The position numbers and the translations under genes were made by a program. Below the pieces are notes generated by a model. It was given only the letters and a program-made list of their open reading frames with translations, searched no databases and was not told where the DNA came from. Below, piece after piece: positions 1-8,578 of a stretch of DNA of 64,000 bases; positions within the stretch are counted from its first letter, which is position 1; every line of letters begins with the position of its first letter. The stretch comes from HTCC5015 sp051747425 (GTDB lineage Bacteria > Pseudomonadota > Gammaproteobacteria > HTCC5015). Location of the stretch: the NCBI GenBank assembly GCA_051747425.1, contig JBNJGD010000007.1, positions 1-64,000 on the forward strand, read 5' to 3'.

Positions 1-135
1 GGTGTCTTGGCTGTTAATGCGCATCCAGTGAATCCTCGTCGATAAAAGCTCATTAGTATTTTTATCAACGAATTACTGAACACATACAGCAATGACAGGA
101 TTCGGCACCTCCGCCACAGGTTCTGTCACAGGTGC

Positions 136-167
136 GGCGGAAGCGGCTACGCCGCGTCCGCCCTACG
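136..167. repeat. Intergenic palindrome, family B (GGCGGAAGCG...CGCGTCCGCC)
   Basis: Imperfect inverted repeat with arms GGCGGAAGCGGC and GCCGCGTCCGCC followed by CTACG. Close copies occur at 15531-15559 and three times at 18468-18597, always between or at the ends of genes. It lies just beyond the 3' end of the ion-channel gene. The rest of bases 1-135 shows no supportable gene. Confidence 0.75.
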
Positions 168-181
168 CTTCCCCCGAGACA

Positions 182-598
182 TCAATCCCGCCAGAGCCGA
201 CCCATTTGTACATAGAGGAAAGAGGCCGTCCAGGTAATCAGAACAAAGCCGGTGAGGCCCTCGGTGCCGGCGAGGAAGCGTACATATCCCTTGGGAACGA
301 CATCGCCGTAGCCGATGGTGGTGAAGTTGATAAAGGAAAAGTAAACGAAATCGAGAAACGCCGTGGCGCCGACGATCTCACCGGTGCCGGGTATCTTCAC
401 CAGACACCAGTAGGCCACCGCAAACAGCCAGATTTCAATCACATGGGCGACAATCGCCCCGACCAGCAAAAAGGCAATGCCGTAGCGGTGATAGTGCGCC
501 GCCCGGGGAAAGCGCTGCCCGAAAAAACGCAGCGCCTCGTAGTGCACTGCCACGGCCATCAGCATGGTGAGTATGGAAATCAACAATGTCGCCAACAT
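182..598 (-). CDS. Small two-pore-helix-type potassium channel family protein
   Basis: A 138-residue integral membrane protein with the K+ selectivity-filter motif TTIGYGD at residues 93-99. Predicted membrane segments are at about 3-19, 41-65 and 110-130, with the pore helix just before the filter, as in the bacterial 'ion channel' (Ion_trans_2) family. It presumably conducts K+ across the inner membrane. The ATG at 598 is chosen because an AAAAAAGGGG ribosome-binding site precedes it; an in-frame extension to 715 would encode non-conserved, repeat-derived residues. There is no C-terminal RCK domain. It stands alone, with repeats on both sides. Confidence 0.85.
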   Translation of the reverse strand: MLATLLISILTMLMAVAVHYEALRFFGQRFPRAAHYHRYGIAFLLVGAIVAHVIEIWLFAVAYWCLVKIPGTGEIVGATAFLDFVYFSFINFTTIGYGDVVPKGYVRFLAGTEGLTGFVLITWTASFLYVQMGRLWRD

Positions 599-682
599 GA
601 ATCCGGTTCCCCTTTTTTGCCTGAGCCTATCACGGCTCGCGTCACTAGCCACAGAGCGCACAGAGAGCACAGAGTTTTTCCT

Positions 683-761
683 GTCATTGCGAGGAGGCGC
701 CAGCCGACGCGGCAATCTGCCGAACGGTTCCCGCAGATTGCTTCACTTCGTTCGCAATGAC
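683..761. repeat. Intergenic palindrome, family D (GTCATTGCGAG...CGCAATGAC)
   Basis: Ends GTCATTGCGAGG and TTCGTTCGCAATGAC form an inverted repeat with internal GGCAATCTG / CAGATTGC matches. A second member is at 1608-1683. This copy is nested inside the CACAGAG-bounded composite. Confidence 0.75.
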
Positions 762-800
762 ATGAAAATTCACCCAGCCCCCGTGGCCGCGACATACAGA

Positions 801-835
801 GATTCCGGATAAGCGCTTCGCGCTTTCCGGAATGA
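801..835. repeat. Intergenic palindrome, family C (GATTCCGGATAAGCGC...TTTCCGGAATGAC)
   Basis: A hairpin-forming repeat of about 35 bp with arms ATTCCGGATAAGCGC and GCGCTTTCCGGAAT. Other copies: 12557-12592, 12633-12668 and, inverted, 19932-19966. This copy is nested in the composite at 646-873. Confidence 0.75.
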
Positions 836-1001
836 CCCCGCAAACTCTGTGTTCTCTGTGCGCTCTGTGGCTAAAAACAAGAACCATCCGATCCACCAAC
901 GGCCAATGCGGCGAAGCCGCCCACCCCCGCCCCTCTTTGATTTTGGCAAGGCAAGGTAGATAATGCCTCGAGCACCTTCACCAACCACAGGGGAAAACAT
1001 C

Positions 1002-1595
1002 ATGGTTCCAGGTCTTATTATTCTCGCGATCATCGTCGTTCTGGTGATCTACATCGTCGGCGTCTACAACCGGCTGGTCAGTCTTAAAAACCGCTATGAA
1101 AACGGTTTTGCCCAGATCGAGGTCCAGCTCAAGCGCCGCTACGACCTGATTCCCAACCTGGTGGAAACCGCCAAGGCCTACCTCAAGCACGAGCGCGGCA
1201 CCCTGGAAGAAGTCATCAACGCCCGTAACGCCGCCCAGCAGGGTCTGCAGAACGCCGCCAAACACCCCGGCGACGCCAAGGCCATGGGCGAGCTGGCCAA
1301 ATCCGAAGGCGCGCTGGGCTCGGCCCTGGGTCGCCTGAATGTGGTGGTCGAGGCCTACCCGGACCTCAAGGCCGACACCAACATGCGCCAGCTCAGCGAG
1401 GAAATCACCTCCACCGAGAACAAGGTGGCCTTCGCCCGCCAGGGCTACAACGACATGGTGATGTCCTATAACACCTATCGCCAGTCCTTCCCGCCGGTGT
1501 TCTTCGCCAACATGTTTGGCCACAGCCAGGACGCCAGCCTGCTGGAATTCGAGGACAGCGAGCAGATTCAGGAAGCGCCCAAGGTCAGCTTCTGA
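1002..1595 (+). CDS. lemA: LemA family protein
   Basis: A 197-residue protein with an N-terminal membrane anchor (about residues 3-21), then the LemA signature YNRLVSLKNRYENGFAQIEV and an R-Y-D-L-I-P-N-L-V-E motif leading into a long helical bundle. LemA proteins are membrane-anchored helical proteins of uncertain role, often encoded beside M48 metalloproteases, as here. The start at 1002 follows an AGGGGAAAA ribosome-binding site; an upstream in-frame ATG at 963 lacks one. It is probably transcribed with the downstream protease, although a palindromic repeat separates them. Confidence 0.9.
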   Translation: MVPGLIILAIIVVLVIYIVGVYNRLVSLKNRYENGFAQIEVQLKRRYDLIPNLVETAKAYLKHERGTLEEVINARNAAQQGLQNAAKHPGDAKAMGELAKSEGALGSALGRLNVVVEAYPDLKADTNMRQLSEEITSTENKVAFARQGYNDMVMSYNTYRQSFPPVFFANMFGHSQDASLLEFEDSEQIQEAPKVSF

Positions 1596-1607
1596 AATCC
1601 CGGGCCG

Positions 1608-1683
1608 GTCATTGCGAGCGCAGCGAAGCAATCTGCTGAAACGGTTTGGCAGATCGCTTCGTCGCTGCGCTTCTCGCGATGAC
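1608..1683. repeat. Intergenic palindrome, family D, between lemA and the M48 gene
   Basis: Left arm starts GTCATTGCGAGCGCAGCGAAG and right arm ends CGCTTCTCGCGATGAC, with internal AATCTG / CAGAT complementarity. It could form a long hairpin in a lemA-M48 transcript and affect transcript stability, which is inferred. The other copy is at 683-761. Confidence 0.8.
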
Positions 1684-1724
1684 AACCCATTGAACACCCT
1701 TGCAACAACACCACCGGCTCGCCC

Positions 1725-3683
1725 ATGAATTTTTTTGAACACCAGGACCAGGCCCGCAAGCGCACCACCCAATTGGTGGTGCTCTTTGGTCTCGCCGTAC
1801 TCACCCTGATTGCCATGACCATCGTGTTGGTGGCGCTGTTTACCGGCATTGTCGGCGCCGACCCGGAACAGGGTTTTCGCTGGCAGGATGTGGCCCGGCA
1901 ACTGGACCCGGCCACGGCGTTGTATGTCGCTTTGGGCGTGCTCATCGTGGTCGGCGGCGGCAGCCTCTACAAGCTCAACCAGTTGCGCGGCGGTGGCCGC
2001 GTGGTCGCCGAGATGATGGGCGGGCGCAAGGTGTACCGCGACAAGGCCACGCCGCGGGAAAAAGTCCTGCTCAATGTGGTCGAGGAAATGGCCATCGCCT
2101 CGGGCACACCGGTACCGGCGGTGTATGTCATCGACGACAGCGCCATCAACGCCTTTGCCGCCGGTTTTACCCCCGACGACGCCGTAATCGGCGTCACCCG
2201 CGGGATTATCGAAAAACTCGACCGCGACGAACTCCAGGGCGTGATGGCCCACGAGTTCAGCCACATCACCCACGGCGACATGCGCCTCAACATCCATTTG
2301 ATGGGCGTGCTCCACGGGATTCTCGTCATCGGCCTGATCGGCTATCACCTGCTGGACAAACTCTGGTGGACCGCCGGCAGCCGCCGCAGCAGCAATGACA
2401 AGGGCGGCCATATTGGCATCATCGCCTTTGCCGTGGGTCTGATCGTCATCGGCTTTGGCGGGGTGTTCTTTGGCAACATCATCAAATCGGCGGTCAGCCG
2501 CCAGCGCGAGTACCTGGCCGACGCCTCCGCCGTACAGTTCACCCGCAACCCCGAGGGCATTTCGGGCGCCCTCAAGAAAATCGGCGGCAACGCCGCCGGC
2601 AGTGCCCTGGGCGTCAACCACGCCAAGGAGGCCTCGCACATGTTCTTCGGCGAGGTCAGCCACAAGTTCGCTGACTTCACGGGCGTTTTTGCAACCCACC
2701 CTCCACTGGACGACCGCATTCGCCGCATCGAACCGCGTTGGGACGGCGAGTTCGTCACCCCCACCGCCCTGCGCGAGAGCGAGGCCGACCGCCCGCGTGA
2801 AGAGGACAAGCCCGAGGGACTGGACAAACTGCTGGGCGACGAGGGCCTGGGCCGCGTGCTCGGCAGCACCATGGGGGCAGCCGCCCTGGCCGAGAGCGCC
2901 ATGTCGCAAGTGGGCACGCCGGGCCCCCAACAACTCCAGGCCGCCCGGGAAATGCTGGGCAAACTCCCCGAGATGTGGGTGCGCCAGTCCCACGACCTGT
3001 TTGGCGCCCGCGCCGTGGTCTACGCCCTGCTCCTCGACGACGAGCCCAATGTGCGCGAGCACCAGCGCCAGCACATCCGCAACCTCGACGGCATCGTCGA
3101 CAAGGCCCTGCGCGACCTGCTCGACGCCCCCGCGCCCGATGAGGAACACAAACTCACCCTGATCGACATGGCCATGCCGCAACTGGCCGAAATGCAGCCC
3201 GACACCCGCGAGGCCTTCGAGCAGTGCATGGACGCCCTGATCCGCGCCAACCGCAAGATCAGCCTGTTCGAGTGGGCCATTCAGCGCATGATCGGCCACT
3301 ATCTGACCCACCAGTTCGATTCACCCCGGCCGCCCAAGCCGCGCCACCGCAAACTCAAGGCCGTGACCGAATCGGTGCGCATTATGCTCGCCACCCTGGC
3401 GGTGGCCGACACCGACAACAGCCAGCGTGAGGCCGCCTTCCAGGCCGGTTGCGAGCGCGCCGGACTCGAGCTGGACATGCCCGCCGTCAGCGAGCTGGGT
3501 CTGAAACCCCTCAACCGCGCCGTCGACAACCTCAACCACCTCTACCCCCTGGCCAAGCCGGTCCTGCTCAAGGCCTGCATCGCCACCATTACCGCCGACG
3601 GGGAAATCACCCCCCGGGAGCGCGAACTCGTCCGCGCCGTCTCCGATCTCCTCGAATGCCCCATGCCGCCCTTAAAAATGTAA
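1725..3683 (+). CDS. M48 family membrane metallopeptidase with C-terminal TerB-like region
   Basis: A 652-residue zinc protease of the HtpX/Ste24 type. The zinc-binding motif HEFSH is at residues 176-180 (AHEFSHITHGD), with the third-ligand glutamate in REYLADASAVQF further on. Hydrophobic segments flank the catalytic region (about 20-45, 65-80, 195-215 and 228-250), placing it in the inner membrane. It is about twice the length of HtpX. The last ~130 residues contain a TerB-like helical region (LLKACIATITADGEITPRERELV). It lies directly downstream of lemA, a recurrent pairing. A role in membrane-protein quality control is inferred. Confidence 0.85.
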   Translation: MNFFEHQDQARKRTTQLVVLFGLAVLTLIAMTIVLVALFTGIVGADPEQGFRWQDVARQLDPATALYVALGVLIVVGGGSLYKLNQLRGGGRVVAEMMGGRKVYRDKATPREKVLLNVVEEMAIASGTPVPAVYVIDDSAINAFAAGFTPDDAVIGVTRGIIEKLDRDELQGVMAHEFSHITHGDMRLNIHLMGVLHGILVIGLIGYHLLDKLWWTAGSRRSSNDKGGHIGIIAFAVGLIVIGFGGVFFGNIIKSAVSRQREYLADASAVQFTRNPEGISGALKKIGGNAAGSALGVNHAKEASHMFFGEVSHKFADFTGVFATHPPLDDRIRRIEPRWDGEFVTPTALRESEADRPREEDKPEGLDKLLGDEGLGRVLGSTMGAAALAESAMSQVGTPGPQQLQAAREMLGKLPEMWVRQSHDLFGARAVVYALLLDDEPNVREHQRQHIRNLDGIVDKALRDLLDAPAPDEEHKLTLIDMAMPQLAEMQPDTREAFEQCMDALIRANRKISLFEWAIQRMIGHYLTHQFDSPRPPKPRHRKLKAVTESVRIMLATLAVADTDNSQREAAFQAGCERAGLELDMPAVSELGLKPLNRAVDNLNHLYPLAKPVLLKACIATITADGEITPRERELVRAVSDLLECPMPPLKM

Positions 3684-3898
3684 ATGCCGGCGGATGTGAC
3701 TCTGTCACTTCCGCCATACCCATGTTGTCGCCTTTCCCCAATATCGTTTTTTGCTATCGTCTTTTGCCGCTTTGATTCTCCGGCTGCATGGTGCAGCGCC
3801 ACATATTCACAAGCCGCCAAAGGCGTTTTGCTTGTAATTACTGGTCTCCCGCCTGACCTGCTCCAAAATGGACAAATCGGGCCATTTTTGTGCACGAC

Positions 3899-3907
3899 TT
3901 ATCCACA
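3899..3907 (+). promoter_or_regulatory. DnaA box upstream of nrdA
   Basis: Perfect consensus TTATCCACA, 29 bp upstream of the first NrdR box in the 428-bp gap before nrdA. DnaA regulation of nrdAB is established in E. coli, so a role in coupling dNTP synthesis to replication initiation is plausible. The remainder of 3684-3898 shows no convincing gene. Confidence 0.65.
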
Positions 3908-3935
3908 GGCTTTTCACCGCCTTTCCACCACTAAA

Positions 3936-3983
3936 ACACAGTATCTTGTGCTTGACCGGCCCATCGACCCCCAATTATAGTGT
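3936..3983 (+). promoter_or_regulatory. Tandem NrdR boxes
   Basis: Box 1 (3936-3951, ACACAGTATCTTGTGC) matches the NrdR consensus acaCwAtATaTwGtgt at 13 of 16 positions. Box 2 (3968-3983, ending ATTATAGTGT) matches at 11 of 16. They are separated by 16 bp, 32 bp centre to centre, the integral-helical-turn spacing typical of NrdR sites. Box 2 overlaps the -10 element of the predicted promoter and box 1 abuts the -35, consistent with repression of nrdAB. Confidence 0.8.
3952..3981 (+). promoter_or_regulatory. Predicted sigma-70 promoter of nrdAB
   Basis: -35 TTGACC at 3952-3957 and -10 TATAGT at 3976-3981 (18-bp spacer; TTATAG with 17 bp is the alternative register). It sits within the NrdR box pair and gives a leader of about 120 nt before nrdA. 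Confidence 0.6.
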
Positions 3984-4111
3984 TGCTCACAAACGGGAGA
4001 GGCCGCCCTCCGGCCCCCGACACCCCATTAGGGCAGCACATTCACAAGCTATTTTTTGAGCCTGGACAAGGCTTTAAGAACAGGATTTAAAGGATTCTCA
4101 AGGGGAAGGTC

Positions 4112-7100
4112 ATGCAAGAAACCAGCACCGCATCCAGCGCCGTTACCGGCGGCACTGAAACCCTCGCTCAACGCGAGGCCATCCATCCGGAAACCACTCA
4201 CACCGCACCCGGCGAATACCGCGTGATTCGCCGCAACGGCAAGATCACCCAGTTCGACGCCAGCAAGATCAAGGTCGCCATGACCAAGGCCTTCCTCGCC
4301 GAAGAAGGTGGCACGGCGGCTGCCTCCACCCGCGTTCACGAGCTGTGTGAAACCCTGACACAGGATGTGGTCGAGGGCCTGACCCGACGCAAGCCCGACG
4401 GCGGCACCTTCCATATTGAAGATGTCCAGGACCAGGTCGAGCTGTGCCTGATGCGCGGCGGCCACCACAAGATCGCCCGCTCCTATGTGATCTACCGCGA
4501 AGAGCGCGCCCGGGAGCGCGCCAGCAACGACGAGGCCAACCAGGCCCCCGAGGCGCCCCAGACCGACATCCATGTCACCCGCGCCGACGGCAGCAAGGAG
4601 CGCCTGGACACCGAGCGCCTGAGCCGCATCATCGCCGAGGCCGTGGAAGGCCTGGCGGATGTCGACGGCGACAAGATCCTCAACGACACCCTGCGCAATG
4701 TCTTCGACGGCGTGGCCAAGAAAGAAGTGGCCACCGCCCTGATCATGTCGGCGCGCACGCTGATTGAAAAAGACCCCAACTACTCCCAGGTCTCCGCCCG
4801 CCTGCTGCTCGACTCCATGCGCGAAGAGGCCCTGACCTTCCTCGGCGACGGCGCCCCCTCGGCCACCCAGGCGGAGATGGCCCAGCGCTACCCCGACTAC
4901 TTCAAGCACTACATCGACCGCGCCATCGACCTGGAACTGGTCGACCCGGAGATGAAGAACTACGACCTCGACCGCCTGGGCAAGGCCCTGCTGCCCGAGC
5001 GCGACCACCAGTTCACCTACCTGGGCCTGCAGACCCTCTACGACCGCTACTTCATCCACAGCGATGACGGCGTGCGCTTCGAGCTGCCCCAGGCCTTCTT
5101 TATGCGCGTGGCCATGGGCCTGGCGATCAACGAGGTGGATCGCGAAGAGCGCAGCATTGAGTTCTACAAACTGCTGTCCTCCTTCGACTTCATGAGCAGC
5201 ACACCCACGCTGTTCAACTCGGCCACCCTGCGCCCGCAGCTCAGCTCCTGCTACCTGACCACCGTGCCCGACGACCTCGACGGCATTTTCTCGGCCATCA
5301 AGGACGACGCCATGCTGTCCAAGTTCGCCGGTGGCCTGGGCAACGACTGGACCCGCGTTCGCGCCCTGGGCGCCCACATCAAGGGCACCAACGGCAAATC
5401 CCAGGGCGTCGTGCCCTTCCTCAAGGTCGCCAACGACACCGCCGTGGCGGTCAACCAGGGCGGCAAGCGCAAGGGCGCCATGTGCGCCTACCTGGAGAGC
5501 TGGCACCTGGACATCGAGGAATTCCTGGAGCTGCGCAAGAACACCGGCGACGACCGCCGCCGCACCCACGACATGAACACCGCCAACTGGATCCCCGACC
5601 TGTTCATGAAGCGCGTGGCCGAGGACGCCGAGTGGACGCTGTTCAGCCCCAACGATGTGCCCGACCTCCACGACCTCACCGGCAAGCGCTTTGAGAAGGC
5701 CTACGAGGCCTACGAAGCCAAGGCCGACAGGGGCGACATCAAGCTGTTCAAGCGCGTCAAGGCCGTCGACCTGTGGCGCAAGATGCTGGGCATGCTGTTC
5801 GAGACCGGCCACCCCTGGATCACCTTCAAGGACGCCTGCAACCTGCGCAGCCCGCAGCAGCATGTCGGCGTGGTTCACAGCTCCAACCTGTGCACCGAGA
5901 TCACCCTCAACACCTCCGACATGGAAATCGCGGTGTGCAACCTGGGCTCGGTCAACATGGCCCAACATGTCACCGACGACGGCGAGCTGGACATGGAAAA
6001 ACTCGAGCACACGGTCAAGACTGCCATGCGCATGCTCGACAATGTGATCGACTACAACTACTACTCCGTGCCCCAGGCGCGCCGCTCCAACATCCGCCAC
6101 CGCCCGGTGGGTCTGGGCATCATGGGCTTCCAGGACGCGCTGTACAAAAAGGGCATCGCCTACCAGTCCGAGGACGCCGTCGAGTTCGCCGACCGCTCCA
6201 TGGAGGCCGTCAGCTACTTCGCCATTTCCAGCTCCGTGGAGCTGGCCGAAGAGCGCGGCGCCTACACCAGCTTCCCCGGATCGCTGTGGAGCCGCGGCAT
6301 TCTGCCCATCGACTCCATCGACATCCTGGCCGAGCACCGCGGCGACCTAATGCAGGTGGACCGCTCGCAAACCCTGGACTGGGACAGCCTGCGCCAGCGC
6401 GTTCGCGAGAGCGGCATGCGCAACTCCAACTGCATGGCCATCGCCCCTACGGCGACCATCTCCAACATCTGTGGCGTCTCGCAGTCCATTGAGCCCACCT
6501 ACCAGAACCTGTTCGTCAAATCGAACCTGTCGGGCGAGTTCACCGTGATTAACCCCTACCTGGTCAATCACCTCAAGGACCGCAACCTGTGGGACGATGT
6601 GATGGTCAACGACCTCAAGTACTACGACGGCTCGGTCCACCCCATCGAGCGGATTCCCGAGGACCTGCGCCAGATCTACTCCACGGCCTTTGAGATCGAC
6701 GCCCGCTGGCTGGTCGAGGCCGGCTCGCGTCGCCAGAAGTGGATCGACCAAGGTCAGTCCCTCAACCTCTACATGTCCGAGCCCTCCGGCCGCAAGCTGG
6801 ACAACCTCTACAAGCTGGCCTGGGCCCGCGGTCTGAAGACCACCTACTACCTGCGCTCCATGGGTGCCACCCATGTCGAGAAGACCGCCTCGCGGCCGGC
6901 GCCGGGCACCACCACCGAGGGCGGCCAGCAAGGTGGCACCGGCAGCGGCGCCAGCCAGGGCAACAGTGCGGCCAGTGGCGCCGCCGGTGGTGGCGTCTCC
7001 GCCGCCAGCGAACCCGCTCCCAAGGCACAAGCGGCCAGTGTGGCCAGCGACGCCTTCGACAACATCAGCGCCGAGACGGCGCCCGAGGCACCCCAGGCCT

Positions 7101-7138
7101 GCAGCATCGACAACCCCGATTGCGAGGCCTGCCAATAA
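4112..7138 (+). CDS. nrdA: Ribonucleoside-diphosphate reductase class I, alpha subunit
   Basis: A 1008-residue large subunit that reduces ribonucleoside diphosphates to deoxyribonucleotides. Two ATP-cone regions lie at the N terminus (RRNGKITQFDASKIKVAM and, ~120 residues later, VTRADGSKERLDTERLSRII), as in the Pseudomonas-type enzyme. The barrel carries the redox cysteines (SSCYLTT, AVCNLGSVN), the N-x-C-x-E active-site motif (SNLCTEI) and the loop NCMAIAPTATISNICG. The C terminus ends CSIDNPDCEACQ, giving the CxxC pair at 1004/1007 that re-reduces the active site. A Gly/Ala/Ser-rich linker of about 70 residues precedes this tail. The upstream region has NrdR and DnaA sites; nrdB follows. 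Confidence 0.97.
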   Translation: MQETSTASSAVTGGTETLAQREAIHPETTHTAPGEYRVIRRNGKITQFDASKIKVAMTKAFLAEEGGTAAASTRVHELCETLTQDVVEGLTRRKPDGGTFHIEDVQDQVELCLMRGGHHKIARSYVIYREERARERASNDEANQAPEAPQTDIHVTRADGSKERLDTERLSRIIAEAVEGLADVDGDKILNDTLRNVFDGVAKKEVATALIMSARTLIEKDPNYSQVSARLLLDSMREEALTFLGDGAPSATQAEMAQRYPDYFKHYIDRAIDLELVDPEMKNYDLDRLGKALLPERDHQFTYLGLQTLYDRYFIHSDDGVRFELPQAFFMRVAMGLAINEVDREERSIEFYKLLSSFDFMSSTPTLFNSATLRPQLSSCYLTTVPDDLDGIFSAIKDDAMLSKFAGGLGNDWTRVRALGAHIKGTNGKSQGVVPFLKVANDTAVAVNQGGKRKGAMCAYLESWHLDIEEFLELRKNTGDDRRRTHDMNTANWIPDLFMKRVAEDAEWTLFSPNDVPDLHDLTGKRFEKAYEAYEAKADRGDIKLFKRVKAVDLWRKMLGMLFETGHPWITFKDACNLRSPQQHVGVVHSSNLCTEITLNTSDMEIAVCNLGSVNMAQHVTDDGELDMEKLEHTVKTAMRMLDNVIDYNYYSVPQARRSNIRHRPVGLGIMGFQDALYKKGIAYQSEDAVEFADRSMEAVSYFAISSSVELAEERGAYTSFPGSLWSRGILPIDSIDILAEHRGDLMQVDRSQTLDWDSLRQRVRESGMRNSNCMAIAPTATISNICGVSQSIEPTYQNLFVKSNLSGEFTVINPYLVNHLKDRNLWDDVMVNDLKYYDGSVHPIERIPEDLRQIYSTAFEIDARWLVEAGSRRQKWIDQGQSLNLYMSEPSGRKLDNLYKLAWARGLKTTYYLRSMGATHVEKTASRPAPGTTTEGGQQGGTGSGASQGNSAASGAAGGGVSAASEPAPKAQAASVASDAFDNISAETAPEAPQACSIDNPDCEACQ

Positions 7139-7158
7139 GACCCTGTGGAGACGCCGAT

Positions 7159-7302
7159 ATGTCGATAAAAACCAACGGTAAAGCCCAGCCCTGGCAGGCG
7201 CAGCAGCGACGCCGCCGCGCCCGCCAGTGGCACCGAAAGAACAAGTCGGAAGAAGCCGCCATTACATACACATCCATGGCCAAAAACAGCGAGACCAGCT
7301 GA
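7159..7302 (+). CDS. Candidate 47-residue basic small protein between nrdA and nrdB
   Basis: The ORF starts ATG at 7159 with GTGGAG 8 nt upstream and ends TGA at 7302, just before the nrdB ribosome-binding site. The product is rich in Arg and Gln (PWQAQQRRRRARQWHRKNK) then more neutral. It has no cysteine and no membrane segment. I do not recognise it. Its position inside the nrd operon and good initiation context argue for translation; its low complexity argues that it may be only a spacer. Confidence 0.4.
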   Translation: MSIKTNGKAQPWQAQQRRRRARQWHRKNKSEEAAITYTSMAKNSETS

Positions 7303-7331
7303 TTCGGGCCAAACGGAAGAGGAACAGCACC

Positions 7332-8540
7332 ATGTTGAATTGGGACGATCCCCTCGCAGAGGGCAAGAAAACACCGAAAAACCCGCCGGCACCCCCGGCG
7401 GCCGAGGCCGCCCAGCAGGCGGCTGGCGACGAGTTTGCCTACGAAATCCCCGAAGAGCCCACGCCCATGGAACCCATGACGGCGCGGGCGCCCGAGGACA
7501 TTCCCGAGCAGACCAACGCCGCGTCGATGGAGGGCGGGCTCAACCCCGTGCGCGCCGAGGACAAGAAAGTCGTCAACGGCATGGCCGACATCAACCAGCT
7601 GGCGCCCTTCAAGTACCCCTGGGCCTGGGAGTACTTCCTCAACGCCAACAAGAACCACTGGACGCCCCTGGACATCAACATGGCCCAGGATGTACACGAC
7701 TTCCACCACAAGCTGACGCTGGAAGAGCGCCATGTGTACACCAATGTACTGTCCTACCTGACCACCTCCGATATCATGGCCATGCGCAACATCGGCCTGG
7801 CCGTAATGGAGAAGATGTCCGCGCCCGAGCTGCAGATCTACCAGGCACGCCAGGTCTATGAAGAGTCCCTGCACACCTGGACCTACCAGCACTGCATCGA
7901 GACCCTCGGCCTCGACCAGGGCGAGGTCTACAACCGCTATCGCGTGGTCCCCGAGATCAACGCCAAGATCAAGATCGCCAACCGCCGCCTCAACAGCGTG
8001 ATGCGCCCGGACATCGATCTGAAAGACCGCGACGAACTGCACAACTTCCTGATGTCGTACATCTTCTTTGCCGGCATCTTCGAAGGCTGCTGGTTCTACA
8101 ACGGCTTCAGCCCCATCTTCGCCCTGCAACGCCGCGGCCTGATGAAGGGCACCGCCGAACAACTGCAATACATCATGCGCGACGAAGTCATGCACGCCAG
8201 CTTCGGCCTGCGGGTGGCCCGCCAGATCATGCGCGAGGAAAACATCCAGCCCGATCCCAAGGCCATGCGCGAAATGTGGGACGAGTGCGAAGCCGCCGAA
8301 GAGGGCTACGCCCGCTACCTCCTGCGCGATCCCATTCTGGGCTACTCAGCGGAAGACCATGTCAACCAGTTCCGCTTTATCGCCAACCGCCGAGCCAACA
8401 AACTGAGCTTGGAAGAACCCTTCCCCGGCGCAGAAAATGCCCTGCCCTGGCTCGACGAACAGGCCAACATGCGGAAAGAGAAGAACTTCTTCGAAACACG
8501 AGTAACGGAATACCAGGTCGGTGGTGGGCTGACTTGGTAG
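7332..8540 (+). CDS. nrdB: Ribonucleoside-diphosphate reductase class I, beta subunit
   Basis: A 402-residue radical-generating subunit, partner of NrdA. The diiron/tyrosyl site is visible: E178 and H181 in EESLHTWTY, the radical tyrosine at Y185 in the expected E-x-x-H-x-x-x-Y spacing, then a Glu in FAGIFEGCWFYNGF and the E/H pair in RDEVMHASF. The tyrosine is kept, unlike the Chlamydia-type enzymes that carry Phe. The start at 7332 follows AGAGGA; the open frame continues upstream, but that sequence lacks similarity. About 70 N-terminal residues are acidic, proline-rich linker. Confidence 0.96.
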   Translation: MLNWDDPLAEGKKTPKNPPAPPAAEAAQQAAGDEFAYEIPEEPTPMEPMTARAPEDIPEQTNAASMEGGLNPVRAEDKKVVNGMADINQLAPFKYPWAWEYFLNANKNHWTPLDINMAQDVHDFHHKLTLEERHVYTNVLSYLTTSDIMAMRNIGLAVMEKMSAPELQIYQARQVYEESLHTWTYQHCIETLGLDQGEVYNRYRVVPEINAKIKIANRRLNSVMRPDIDLKDRDELHNFLMSYIFFAGIFEGCWFYNGFSPIFALQRRGLMKGTAEQLQYIMRDEVMHASFGLRVARQIMREENIQPDPKAMREMWDECEAAEEGYARYLLRDPILGYSAEDHVNQFRFIANRRANKLSLEEPFPGAENALPWLDEQANMRKEKNFFETRVTEYQVGGGLTW

Positions 8541-8578
8541 CTATGCCAGTAATGGGCCATCGATAAAACAAGGCAGAC

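Larger units (their letters stand above)
646..873. repeat. Composite repeat element bounded by 30-bp inverted CACAGAG repeats
   Basis: A 30-bp sequence starting TAGCCACAGAG and ending CACAGAGT (646-675) recurs as an almost perfect reverse complement at 844-873, with one mismatch. Between them are two different palindromes (683-761 and 801-835). A second element with the same terminal repeats but different inner palindromes lies at 19895-20083. No transposase gene is present, so it would be non-autonomous if mobile. Confidence 0.8.

Noticed and set aside
1..135. Possible partial gene at the left edge
   Set aside because: No frame with recognisable product; sequence is AT-rich and runs into a repeat.
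978..3311. Long open frame antisense to lemA and the M48 protease gene
   Set aside because: Composition is typical of a shadow of GC-rich codons; the sense genes have motifs, ribosome-binding sites and family matches, while the antisense frame has none.
4049..6337. 762-codon open frame antisense to nrdA
   Set aside because: Low-complexity Gly/Ala/Val/Leu/His product mirrored from the nrdA codons; no initiation signal and no recognisable domain.
7332..8540. Chlamydia-type NrdB without radical tyrosine
   Set aside because: Overall sequence resembled that group, but the E-x-x-H-x-x-x-Y motif retains tyrosine at residue 185.
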